A stretch of DNA of 64,000 nt from Selenomonadales bacterium (lineage in GTDB: Bacteria; Bacillota; Negativicutes; Sporomusales; UBA7701). Positions 25,338-32,792 of the stretch are shown piece by piece. The number at the start of each line of letters is the position of its first letter. Positions within the stretch are counted from its first letter, which is position 1. The stretch is taken from contig JARKPR010000090.1 of assembly GCA_029975165.1 (NCBI GenBank), positions 1-64,000 of the forward strand, in the 5' to 3' direction. The translations under genes and the position numbers were made by a program. A model generated the notes under the pieces. The model did not search any database. It was not told the origin of the DNA and saw only the letters and a program-made list of their open reading frames with translations.

Positions 25338-26615
25338 ATGCGTGTTTTGGTGGTCGGCGGCGGCGGGCGGGAGCACGCCCTGGTGTGGAAACTGGCGGCC
25401 AGCCCGCGGGTGGATAAGATTTACTGCGCGCCCGGCAACCCGGGGATCGGCGAGCTGGCCGAGTGCGTGGCGGTCGACGCGGCGGACAACGCCGCCCTGG
25501 CTGATTTCGCCGCCGCGCAGAAGATCGGCCTCACGGTCGTGGGGCCGGAGGCGCCGCTGGCCAGCGGCATCGTCGATGTCTTCGCCGCCCGCGGCCTGAA
25601 GGTTTTCGGGCCGAGCAAGGCAGCGGCCCGCATCGAGGGCTCCAAGGCGTTCGCCAAGGACCTGATGCGCAAGTACGGCATTCCCACCGCCGGCTATGAG
25701 GTCTTCACCGCCCCGGACGCGGCCAAGGAGTACATAAAAAAGCAGGGGGCGCCGATTGTCGTCAAGGCCGACGGGCTGGCGGCCGGCAAGGGCGTGGTCG
25801 TGGCCATGACCGAGGCCGAGGCGCTGGCGGCCGTGGACATGATCATGCGCGACGCCGTCTTCGGGGCGGCGGGGGCGCGGGTGGTCGTCGAGGAGTTCAT
25901 GACAGGCGAGGAGGCCTCGCTGTTGGCGTTCACCGACGGCCGCACCGTGGTGCCGATGGTGTCGGCCCAGGACCACAAGCGGGTGTTCGACGACGACCGG
26001 GGGCCGAACACCGGCGGCATGGGCGCGTACGCGCCGGCGCCGGTGGTCACGCCGGCGATTTTGGAGCAGGTGCTGAACGAGATCCTCCAGCCGACGGTGG
26101 ACGCGCTGCGCGCCGAAGGCTGCCCGTACTGCGGCTGCCTGTACGCCGGCCTGATGATAACCGCCGCCGGGCCGAAGGTGGTGGAGTTCAACGCCCGCTT
26201 CGGCGACCCCGAGACCCAGGTAGTGCTGCCGCTATTGGCGAGCGACCTGCCGACAATCATGGAGGCCTGCATCGCCGGCACGCTCGCCGGAACCGAGGTG
26301 GCGTGGCGGGACGAGGCGGCGGTATGCGTGGTGATGGCCGCCGGCGGCTACCCCGGGAGCTACGGCAAGGGAGACGCCATCAGCGGCCTGGACGAGGCGG
26401 CGGCGGCCGGGGCGGTAGTTTTCCACGCCGGCACGGCCGGCAAGGACGGCGCTGTGGTGACGAACGGCGGCCGGGTGCTGGGCGTGACGGCCATGGACGA
26501 CGATGTGCTGAAGGCGATTGCGAAGGCGTACGCCGCCGTGGGCCGGATAAGCTTCAAGGGGGCGCACTACCGCAAAGATATCGCCCACCGTGTGGTTGCT
26601 CGTCTCGGAAAATAG
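25338..26615 (+). CDS. purD: Phosphoribosylamine-glycine ligase
   Basis: The 425-residue ATP-grasp enzyme makes GAR. It starts MRVLVVGGGGREHALVWKL; further motifs are VVGPEAPL, VVKADGLAAGKGV, and GPNTGGMGAYAPAP. ATG 25338 follows GAGGTGG. It is separated from purH by a hairpin repeat, which could modulate read-through, and is the last purine gene of the unit. Confidence 0.96.
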   Translation: MRVLVVGGGGREHALVWKLAASPRVDKIYCAPGNPGIGELAECVAVDAADNAALADFAAAQKIGLTVVGPEAPLASGIVDVFAARGLKVFGPSKAAARIEGSKAFAKDLMRKYGIPTAGYEVFTAPDAAKEYIKKQGAPIVVKADGLAAGKGVVVAMTEAEALAAVDMIMRDAVFGAAGARVVVEEFMTGEEASLLAFTDGRTVVPMVSAQDHKRVFDDDRGPNTGGMGAYAPAPVVTPAILEQVLNEILQPTVDALRAEGCPYCGCLYAGLMITAAGPKVVEFNARFGDPETQVVLPLLASDLPTIMEACIAGTLAGTEVAWRDEAAVCVVMAAGGYPGSYGKGDAISGLDEAAAAGAVVFHAGTAGKDGAVVTNGGRVLGVTAMDDDVLKAIAKAYAAVGRISFKGAHYRKDIAHRVVARLGK

Positions 26616-26798
26616 GGAAGCTGTCCACTAGGCCACTAGGCTGCGTCGCTCCTCGACTGCATCCTCAGCGTACGTTCCGTGTACGCGCGATGCTGTTAAA
26701 CCAGCCCTGTGCAAACAACATATCTAAACGTTGTCGCGGAGGCAACGGTGGTGTCAGCCTCCGGTGCGTCTTGCCTATGGGCCTATTAAACAGCTTCC
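26616..26798. repeat. Hairpin repeat, copy B (after purD)
   Basis: Outer arms GGAAGCTGT (26616-26624) and ACAGCTTCC (26790-26798) are complementary. The core shares CCTCAGCGTACGTTC (26663-26677), GTGTACGC and GTGTCAGCCTCCGGTGCG with copy C at 53.8 kb. An extra stretch (about 26687-26750) is found only in this copy. Confidence 0.65.
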
Positions 26799-26830
26799 GG
26801 CGATTCATTTATTTTTGGGGTAGGTGTGAG

Positions 26831-27346
26831 ATGGAATTCGGCCTGATCGCCGGCAATATTGTCCTCATCCTCATCTTGGTCGCCGGAGTGGTGCTGACCT
26901 TTCTGACGCTGCCGGGCAATCTGGTCATCGTCTTAGCGGCTTTGAGTTACGGCTTTTTCGAGGGGTTCGTCCGCTTCGACGGCGAGTTTTTGCTGGCGCT
27001 GGGCGGGCTGTTCGTTCTCGGCGAGGCGGCGGAATTCGCGGCCGGCATGCTGGGAGCGAAGCGCCAGAAAGCTTCGGGGCGGGCGGTGGCCGCCGCTTTC
27101 GTCGGCGGCGTGGCCGGGGCCGTTCTGGGCACGGCCGTGATGCCGCTGCTCGGTACGGTGGCCGGGGCAGTGGCGGGGGCGTTCGCGCTGAGCTACGCGG
27201 CCGAGTACGGCAAGACGGGAGACAGGGAGCAGGCGGCGCGGGTGGCGCGGGGCGCGGCCGTCGGACTGGTGGCCGGCACGCTGTTCAAGCTCGCGGTTGC
27301 CGTCGGCATGGTGGCGGCGATTATCCTACGCTTGTCCTGGGGATGA
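26831..27346 (+). CDS. DUF456 membrane protein
   Basis: The 171-residue protein has four to five hydrophobic segments rich in Gly and Ala, including LTFLTLPGNLVIVL near residue 22 and long Gly-zipper-like segments between residues 85 and 125. This pattern is typical of the DUF456 family, small membrane proteins of unknown role. GGTGTGAG lies before ATG 26831. It stands alone between the purine operon and the TetR gene. Confidence 0.8.
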   Translation: MEFGLIAGNIVLILILVAGVVLTFLTLPGNLVIVLAALSYGFFEGFVRFDGEFLLALGGLFVLGEAAEFAAGMLGAKRQKASGRAVAAAFVGGVAGAVLGTAVMPLLGTVAGAVAGAFALSYAAEYGKTGDREQAARVARGAAVGLVAGTLFKLAVAVGMVAAIILRLSWG

Positions 27347-27398
27347 TTGACCGATTAGTCAATTTTGCATTGACAGCCCTTGCCAGCCCTCCTATAAT
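27346..27398 (+). promoter_or_regulatory. TetR-gene promoter with upstream palindrome
   Basis: A perfect sigma-A promoter, TTGACA (27370-27375) and TATAAT (27393-27398) with 17-bp spacing, precedes the TetR gene. Just upstream is the palindrome ATTGAC-CGATTA-GTCAAT (27346-27363), of the form often bound by TetR-family regulators. A related partial palindrome, ATTGACTTGTCAGT, occurs downstream of the gene at about 28071. Confidence 0.7.
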
Positions 27399-27425
27399 TA
27401 AGGTAGAACAAGCATGGAGGTAGCC

Positions 27426-28046
27426 ATGGCCTATTACCGTGAAGATCAGTACGGCGGTGACTCGCGTTCCAAGCGCCACCAGATCCTTGCCGCGGCTTAC
27501 GATGTTTTTTCCCGTAAGGGCTACCACCGCGCGACGGTGGACGAGATCATCGCCCTCGCCGATACCGGCAAGGGCACGGTTTACAATTATTTCAACAACA
27601 AGGAGCAGCTTTTTTACACCCTCGTCCGCGAGCGCAACCAACCGTTCGAGGCGGCACTGCAGCAGGTGATCGACGCCGACCAGCCGCCGATGGCCAAGAT
27701 AGAGGCGATGGTGAGGATTTTCCTCCGCTTCTACCAGGAGAACGCCGACCTGTGGCGGGTGATGATGCACGAGATGCGCGGCTTCGGCAGCGAAGACCTG
27801 TCGTTCGTGAAGGCCGAGACCCGCGAGAAATACCGGGAGGTGCTCGGCAGTTCCGTCAAGCTTCTGGCGAAGGCGCTGAAGGAGGGTGTCGACCAGGGCG
27901 TGCTGCGGGAGATTAACGTGACCCACGCCGCTTACGTTTTGTACAGCGCCGTCGTCACCATGGCCTTCAACCATTTCATCGAAGATGTCGAAGCATCGGC
28001 CCGCGAGCTGGCGGATATTTTCCAATACGGTATGGCCAAGCATTGA
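27426..28046 (+). CDS. TetR/AcrR-family regulator
   Basis: The start ATG 27426 follows GGAGGTAGCC; an upstream ATG at 27414 overlaps that site. The 206-residue protein has a typical N-terminal HTH, with RHQILAAAYDVFSRKGYHRATVDEI and the recognition helix GKGTVYNYFNNKEQLF. The C-terminal domain carries a TetR_C pattern. The ligand is unknown. The promoter palindrome suggests autoregulation; the neighbouring small gene and MetQ run the other way and have their own promoter. Confidence 0.9.
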   Translation: MAYYREDQYGGDSRSKRHQILAAAYDVFSRKGYHRATVDEIIALADTGKGTVYNYFNNKEQLFYTLVRERNQPFEAALQQVIDADQPPMAKIEAMVRIFLRFYQENADLWRVMMHEMRGFGSEDLSFVKAETREKYREVLGSSVKLLAKALKEGVDQGVLREINVTHAAYVLYSAVVTMAFNHFIEDVEASARELADIFQYGMAKH

Positions 28047-28141
28047 GCGGGCTGTTTTTTAAAGAGAATGATTGACTTGTCAGTCCACCCCTGCCGGCTT
28101 ATGGCGGGGAGGGTTTTCGGCGGACCGGCGGGCAAAGCAAC

Positions 28142-28172
28142 GGGGGAGCGCTCCAAGGCGCTCCCCCTTCTG
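28142..28172. terminator. Strong, probably bidirectional terminator
   Basis: GGGGGAGCGC (28142-28151) pairs perfectly with GCGCTCCCCC (28158-28167). It lies between the convergent TetR gene and the small minus-strand gene. Confidence 0.7.
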
Positions 28173-28174
28173 GC

Positions 28175-28214
28175 GTACAATTTAAATTGTACTTGCGACG
28201 TTTGCCGGCAAACG
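28175..28214. repeat. Two adjacent perfect palindromes
   Basis: GTACAATTTAAATTGTAC (18 bp, 28175-28192) and CGTTTGCCGGCAAACG (16 bp, 28199-28214) are both perfect palindromes separated by six bases. They lie just after the stop of the small minus-strand gene and before the terminator. They could be operators, cruciform sites or RNA hairpins. Confidence 0.55.
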
Positions 28215-28222
28215 CAAACGTG

Positions 28223-28324
28223 TCAATTGCCGTTATGGAGTTGTGGGTCCCAGGTCAGATCCATTGACTCGTCGTCTTCGGCTGGGCCGCGGAACTGGTT
28301 CGCAGTTCCGGCTGCGTCTTTCAA
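28223..28324 (-). CDS. Unknown 33-residue protein
   Basis: Too short for usual gene calling. A TTG at 28324 (minus strand) follows AAAGGGGTG at good spacing and encodes a hydrophilic, acidic 33-residue peptide (MKDAAGTANQFRG... ending PQLHNGN). A consensus sigma-A promoter lies about 75-100 bp upstream on the same strand, and hairpins and a terminator follow, making a self-contained transcription unit. A GTG at 28333 is an alternative start (36 residues). No family is recognised, and it might instead be a regulatory RNA. Confidence 0.45.
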   Translation of the reverse strand: MKDAAGTANQFRGPAEDDESMDLTWDPQLHNGN

Positions 28325-28397
28325 TGGAATCACCCCTTTCCCGGAATCGGTAGGTTATTTCTTCTTCCCGCGCCTTTTATCTGAATTATCTGTCTTT

Positions 28398-28426
28398 ATT
28401 ATACGGCATTTTGCGCCGCTTGGCAA
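28398..28426 (-). promoter_or_regulatory. Sigma-A promoter for the 33-residue gene
   Basis: On the minus strand TTGCCA (plus coordinates 28421-28426) and TATAAT (28398-28403) have exact 17-bp spacing. It lies downstream of metQ and points at the small gene. Confidence 0.7.
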
Positions 28427-28460
28427 GGGGTCGTCTTGTATACATGCGCCGGGCCGCCGG

Positions 28461-29267
28461 TCACCACGTCGCCACGACCGCGCCCTGGAAGCGCCGCCGC
28501 ATATAGTCCTTGACATGGTCGGAGCGGTAGGCGTCGACGAGTACGCGGACGGCGGGGTCGTCCTTGTCGGCGGCGCGGACGGCGATGATGTGGGGGTAGG
28601 GCGAGTCGGCCCCTTCGCTGGCGATGGCGTCGTGCGCGGGCACGAGACCGGCGGCGACGGCGTAGACGCTGCCGACGGCGGCGAGGTCGAATTCGGCCAG
28701 CCGCCGGCCGATTTCGCCGGCGTCAAGCTCGACGATGCGGATGTTGCCGGGATTGGCGACGATGTCGGTGACGGCTGCTTCTATGCCGATGCCGCCGCGG
28801 AGGGTTATCAGCCTGTTTTTCGCCAGCAGGAGGAGGGCCCGTCCGCCGCCGACAGGGTCGTTGGGGATGGCGACCGTAGCGCCGGGCGGCAGGTCGGCCA
28901 GGCGGTCCACCTTTTTCGAGTACAGCGCCACCGGGAAGACGACGGTTTTGGCCACGGCGACGAGCGGCAGCCGGCGGTCGGCGACCAGGCTCTCGAAGTA
29001 GGGCAGGGTCTGGAAGCTGTTGGCGCCCGCGTCGCCGCTGAGCAGGAGGTCGTTGGGCTTCATGTTGTCGCCGTATTCGAGTATTTCGAGCGTCACTCCT
29101 TTTTTGGCCGCTATTTCACCGGCGGCGTAGAGGAGTTCGGCGTGAGGGCCGGTGGTCGTGGCGACTTTGAGTGTTTTGCCGCCGGACGGGCTGCCGGGGA
29201 CGTGGATGCCGGCGAAGAAGCCGGCGAGAAAACCGGCGAGGATCAGGACCAGGACGAATTTTTTCAT
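28461..29267 (-). CDS. metQ: MetQ/NlpA-type substrate-binding protein, orphan
   Basis: The start ATG at 29267 follows GGAGGAGCT; a longer frame has no such signal. The 268-residue protein matches NlpA/MetQ family binding proteins of methionine ABC importers: LKVATTTGPHAELLYAA, LEYGDNMKPNDLLLSGDAGANSFQ, and VAIPNDPVGGGRALLLL. Unlike most members it has no lipobox cysteine after its N-terminal hydrophobic segment (residues 3-21), so it is either signal-anchored or secreted. No MetN or MetI gene is adjacent; it may work with a transporter encoded elsewhere. Confidence 0.8.
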   Translation of the reverse strand: MKKFVLVLILAGFLAGFFAGIHVPGSPSGGKTLKVATTTGPHAELLYAAGEIAAKKGVTLEILEYGDNMKPNDLLLSGDAGANSFQTLPYFESLVADRRLPLVAVAKTVVFPVALYSKKVDRLADLPPGATVAIPNDPVGGGRALLLLAKNRLITLRGGIGIEAAVTDIVANPGNIRIVELDAGEIGRRLAEFDLAAVGSVYAVAAGLVPAHDAIASEGADSPYPHIIAVRAADKDDPAVRVLVDAYRSDHVKDYMRRRFQGAVVATW

Positions 29268-29460
29268 AGCTCCTCCGATGCTGACGGGCGTATGCCGGTG
29301 CGGGCGTCGGCCTACTGACAGTTTAAACCGCGCCTGGCTTTTTTTGCAAGGGGATGAATAAAGATTTTCACGGATTAAAGAATAAAAGACGTGAAGCAGG
29401 AATGCATCGGGATGGGGCCGAATATAGCAAGCACAAGCGGAGGGTAAAGGAGCGATGGTT

Positions 29461-29766
29461 ATGCCTGTGAATCCGAGACTGCGGGACCCCCTCAACGATC
29501 AGCTCTTCGCCGGGATGCTGCTGCTGGAATCCGCGGAGGAGTGCTACCAGTTCTTCGAGGATATCTGCACCATCAGCGAGCTGAAGGCGATGGCGCAGCG
29601 CCTCGAGGTGGCGCGGATGCTGAAGCACGGCCATACCTACGACGACATCGTCGCCCGCACGGGGGCGAGCACGGCTACGATCAGCCGGGTTAAGCGGTGC
29701 CTTTATTATGGTGCGGACGGCTATAAGATAATTCTTGCCCGGTTGGATGGTGAAACGCCTGCATGA
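29461..29766 (+). CDS. yerC: YerC/YecD-family TrpR-like regulator
   Basis: The 101-residue protein has the TrpR-superfamily HTH: LFAGMLLLESAEECYQFFEDICT, MAQRLEVARML, and YDDIVARTGASTATISRVKRCL. These small proteins resemble Trp repressor but occur in Firmicutes with unclear ligands. ATG 29461 is chosen for its 8-nt spacing from AAAGGAG; ATG 29455 is too close. The stop overlaps hisZ (ATGA), so it may be translated together with, and regulate, histidine genes. Confidence 0.85.
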   Translation: MPVNPRLRDPLNDQLFAGMLLLESAEECYQFFEDICTISELKAMAQRLEVARMLKHGHTYDDIVARTGASTATISRVKRCLYYGADGYKIILARLDGETPA

Positions 29767-30965
29767 ACAAAAACCTGTTGCTGCCCCAGATCCCCTACGG
29801 CACGAAAGATTTCCTTCCCCGCGACGCCAGGCGTAAGCGGGCGGTGGAGAACGCCCTGGCGGCGCTGTTCGCCCGCTGGGGGTACGACGAGGTGGTCACC
29901 CCGACCTTCGAGTACCTGGAGACGATCACCGTCGGCGTCAGCGCCGACCTCGTGCAAAGCTTGTTCAAGTTCTTCGACAAGAATAACGCCATCCTGGCCC
30001 TGCGGCCGGACATGACCACGCCGATCGCCCGGGTGGCGGCGACCAGGTTTCGCGAGAGCGCCCCGCCGCTACGCCTTTTCTATTTGACGAACGTTTTCCG
30101 CCAGGAGCAGGCCCAGGCCGGACGGCAGTGCGAGTTTTACCAGGCGGGGGTCGAGCTGCTCGGCGCCGGGGGGCCGGCGGCCGACGCGGAGGTGGTGGCC
30201 CTGGCGGTCGCGGCCCTGCTGGAGGCCGGCCTGACGAATTTCCAGATCGGTCTCGGCCAGGTGGCGTTCATCAACGGCGTGATGGCCGAGAGCGGCCTTA
30301 CGCCCGACGAGCAGCACCGCGTGAAGCAGTGTATGGTGAGCCGCGATCTGGTGGGGTTGGGCGAGATTCTCGCCGGCAGCGCGCTGAGTGCCGACACGCA
30401 GCGGCTTATCAGGGAGATACCGCTGCTCCACGGCGGCGAGCAGGTGGTGAACGAGGCTTACCGCCTGGTCAACAACGCCGCCAGCCGCGCCGCTCTCGAC
30501 AACCTGGCCGATATCCGCCGCCTGCTCGTCAGCTACGGCGTCGAGCGCTACGTGACTTTCGACCTCGGGCTGATCCGCGACTTCGACTATTACACCGGCA
30601 TGGTCTTCGAGGGCTATACGCCGGGCCTGGGTTTCCCGCTGTGCGGCGGCGGCCGTTACGACAACCTCGTGGCCGCTTTCGGCGCCGGGTGTCCGGCTAC
30701 CGGCTTCGCCATGGGCATCGAACGCATCCTGCTGGCCCTGGAACGCCAGGGGCTGATCCCGACGGAGGCCCCCGGCGGCGTATACGTCGCCTGGAGCGAG
30801 GGGGCGCTGGCGGCCGCGATCGCCACGGCCGACCGTCTGCGCCGTTCGGGGCAGACGGTGGAACTGGCCCTGGAAGCCGGGCCGCGGGCTGCGGCCGAGG
30901 AGGCCCGGGCCGCCAAGGGCTATGCCAGGCTGATGTACTGCGACGGCGATGTGGCGCAGGATTAG
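29763..30965 (+). CDS. hisZ: ATP phosphoribosyltransferase regulatory subunit
   Basis: The 400-residue protein is a HisRS paralogue: GTKDFLPRDARRKR near the N-terminus, LALRPDMTTPIARV, FRQEQAQAGRQCEFYQAGVE, and RDFDYYTGMVFEGY. It lacks a full tRNA anticodon-binding domain. It forms the ATP phosphoribosyltransferase together with short-form HisG, whose gene lies 2.9 kb downstream. The start overlaps the yerC-like stop and its end overlaps the HD-domain gene. Confidence 0.92.
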   Translation: MNKNLLLPQIPYGTKDFLPRDARRKRAVENALAALFARWGYDEVVTPTFEYLETITVGVSADLVQSLFKFFDKNNAILALRPDMTTPIARVAATRFRESAPPLRLFYLTNVFRQEQAQAGRQCEFYQAGVELLGAGGPAADAEVVALAVAALLEAGLTNFQIGLGQVAFINGVMAESGLTPDEQHRVKQCMVSRDLVGLGEILAGSALSADTQRLIREIPLLHGGEQVVNEAYRLVNNAASRAALDNLADIRRLLVSYGVERYVTFDLGLIRDFDYYTGMVFEGYTPGLGFPLCGGGRYDNLVAAFGAGCPATGFAMGIERILLALERQGLIPTEAPGGVYVAWSEGALAAAIATADRLRRSGQTVELALEAGPRAAAEEARAAKGYARLMYCDGDVAQD

Positions 30966-31476
30966 GCAGGTGGCCGCCGCCCTCGCCGCCCGCGTCACGG
31001 CGGACGACGAGACTTTCGTAGCCGCCTGGCTGACGCCGGCCGAGCGGCAGCTGTTTTTTGCCATGAACCTGCCTGACCAATACCACTCCCTGCAGGTCGC
31101 CCACACTGCCCGCCGCCTCGCCGCCGGGCGGGGCGACGTCGACATGGCGCTGCTGACGCGCTCTGCCCTCCTCCACGACGTGGGCAAGGTGAAGGGCGAT
31201 GTCAGCACCTTCGACAAGGCGGCGGCGGTCATCGCCCACCGCCTGGCGCCGGCGCGGGCCAGGGCGTGGGGCCGGCCGGGCCGCGGCGGCAAGGTCACCA
31301 ACCTCCGCCACGCCCTGTACGTTTATTTCCACCACCCGGAGCGAAGCGCCGCGCTGCTGGCGGAAATTGGCGGCGAGGGACGGTTGATAGACATAATACG
31401 CCGGCACCACCAGCCGCCGGCTGCCGGCGAGCCGCCGGAGCTGACGCTGTTGCGCGCGGCGGACGATATGCACTGA
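30949..31476 (+). CDS. HD-domain phosphohydrolase
   Basis: The 175-residue protein has an HD metal-site pattern: YHSLQVAHTARRL gives the first His, LLHDVGKVKGD the HD dyad (about residue 76), and YVYFHHPE the later His residues. The ATG at 30949 lies within the last codons of hisZ (17-bp overlap). HD proteins hydrolyse nucleotides or phosphodiesters; the substrate is unknown. A terminator follows directly. Confidence 0.75.
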   Translation: MWRRIRQVAAALAARVTADDETFVAAWLTPAERQLFFAMNLPDQYHSLQVAHTARRLAAGRGDVDMALLTRSALLHDVGKVKGDVSTFDKAAAVIAHRLAPARARAWGRPGRGGKVTNLRHALYVYFHHPERSAALLAEIGGEGRLIDIIRRHHQPPAAGEPPELTLLRAADDMH

Positions 31477-31507
31477 AAGGTCCGGAGACGAATTACGGAC
31501 CTTTTTA
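31476..31507 (+). terminator. Terminator of the yerC-hisZ-HD unit
   Basis: AAAGGTCCG (31476-31484) pairs with CGGACCTTT (31496-31504), followed by TTATC. A second small hairpin, AATTTCCA (31532-31539) and TGGAAATT (31548-31555) plus T-run, lies downstream of a TATAAT-like box (31511). Confidence 0.7.
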
Positions 31508-31618
31508 TCATATAATGTCTTTCGTTGCAGGAATTTCCATGCGAAAGTGGAAATTTTTTCGTAAGCATATAGGCATGTCCGTCAGGTTAACTGCCAGGCT
31601 GAAAAGGGGAGAGCGACC

Positions 31619-32695
31619 TTGCGTAGGTGGAGTGTCCGGTTTCTGCTGCTGCTTTTTATCCTGCTGGTGCCGCGCGTGGCCGATGCCGCGGACGTAAAGT
31701 CCGAATATGTGACAGAGGGCGAGTCCGGGGACAAGTATTACATCGAGACTACGACGCTCAAAATCGACGGCGATATGATAAATTTTATCATGATACGCTA
31801 CTACAAAGAAGTGCGCAACGGGGTGCGGGCAAGCATCAGCCGGGTTTACTACCGGCCGGCGGAACGGCAGTACTACGTTTATTCGCGGTCCTGGATGGAC
31901 CAGGACGCCAAAGAACTGGGGCGAAAGATATACGATGAGAGCTGGGGCCCATTGCGGGACGGCACGGTAATGGCGGCGATGGTCAAGAGGGCGATGGCCC
32001 ATCTCGGCATACCGATGGATTCCGGCCAGCGGCCGGCCAAGCCCCAGGCATCCCAGCCCAAGGTGGCAACGGGGAGCGGATTTTTCATCACGCCGTCCGT
32101 TGTCGTGACCAATCACCACGTAATCGACGGCGCCAATCGCATCGAGGTCGTGTTCAACAACGAAGTCCAGCTGACCGCCACCGTCATAGGGGCTGACGCC
32201 GGCAACGACCTGGCGCTGCTCAGAGTGGTCGGGGCCGAGGATATGATCAGGCCGCTGTCATTGGGCAATTCCAGCGAGGTGCGGGAAGGCTCGCGCATTT
32301 ATGCCGTCGGTTTTCCGCTCGCTACGGTCACAGGAACGAAGGCGAAGATCACGGAAGGTATCGTGAGCAGCACGACCGGCTTCGGCGGCAGCCTCAAGGA
32401 GTTCCAGATCACCGCGCCTGTTCAGCCCGGCAACAGCGGCGGGCCGCTGCTCAACGAACGGGGCGAGGTCATCGGCGTCGTTTCCGCCGTGCTTGGCGGT
32501 GCCTTCACAGCCAAAACCGGCATCATTGCCCAAAATGTCAACTTCGCGATTAAAGCGAGCAACATCAGGAACCTGATCGGCAATCTGTCCCTCGACCTTT
32601 ATCTGGAGCCCTCCCAGCAAGGCGGCGCTCTCAGCGCACCCGATATAATGGAAAGGGCCAAAAAAGCGGTCGTGTTCATCGTTGCCGCCCAGTGA
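31619..32695 (+). CDS. Secreted trypsin-like (HtrA-type) serine protease
   Basis: The TTG start at 31619 follows AAGGGGAG. The 358-residue protein has an N-terminal signal peptide (residues 1-23, ending VADAAD), an unusual beta-rich region of about 110 residues, and an S1C-type protease domain (about 140-330). The catalytic residues are visible: His in VTNHHVI, Asp in GNDLALLRV, Ser in QPGNSGGPLL. There is no PDZ domain, so it differs from DegP/HtrA. The N-terminal region may be a family-specific accessory domain. It stands alone between terminators. Confidence 0.85.
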   Translation: MRRWSVRFLLLLFILLVPRVADAADVKSEYVTEGESGDKYYIETTTLKIDGDMINFIMIRYYKEVRNGVRASISRVYYRPAERQYYVYSRSWMDQDAKELGRKIYDESWGPLRDGTVMAAMVKRAMAHLGIPMDSGQRPAKPQASQPKVATGSGFFITPSVVVTNHHVIDGANRIEVVFNNEVQLTATVIGADAGNDLALLRVVGAEDMIRPLSLGNSSEVREGSRIYAVGFPLATVTGTKAKITEGIVSSTTGFGGSLKEFQITAPVQPGNSGGPLLNERGEVIGVVSAVLGGAFTAKTGIIAQNVNFAIKASNIRNLIGNLSLDLYLEPSQQGGALSAPDIMERAKKAVVFIVAAQ

Positions 32696-32709
32696 CGCCG
32701 GGATATGAA

Positions 32710-32748
32710 AACGGACCGTTCGCATGCCGAATGGTCCGTTGTTTATTG
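32710..32748. terminator. Bidirectional terminator
   Basis: AACGGACCGTTCG (32710-32722) pairs with CGAATGGTCCGTT (32728-32740) with one G-T pair, between convergent genes. Confidence 0.75.
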
Positions 32749-32792
32749 CCTGCGCCGGGGCAAGCTAGGTGAGGCGGCAGCCGCCCACAGTC

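Noticed and set aside
26303-27346. Fusion of purD end with DUF456 in one long frame
   Set aside because: The frame crosses the purD stop only in another reading frame; the DUF456 start at 26831 has its own ribosome binding site, and the sequence between is the hairpin repeat.
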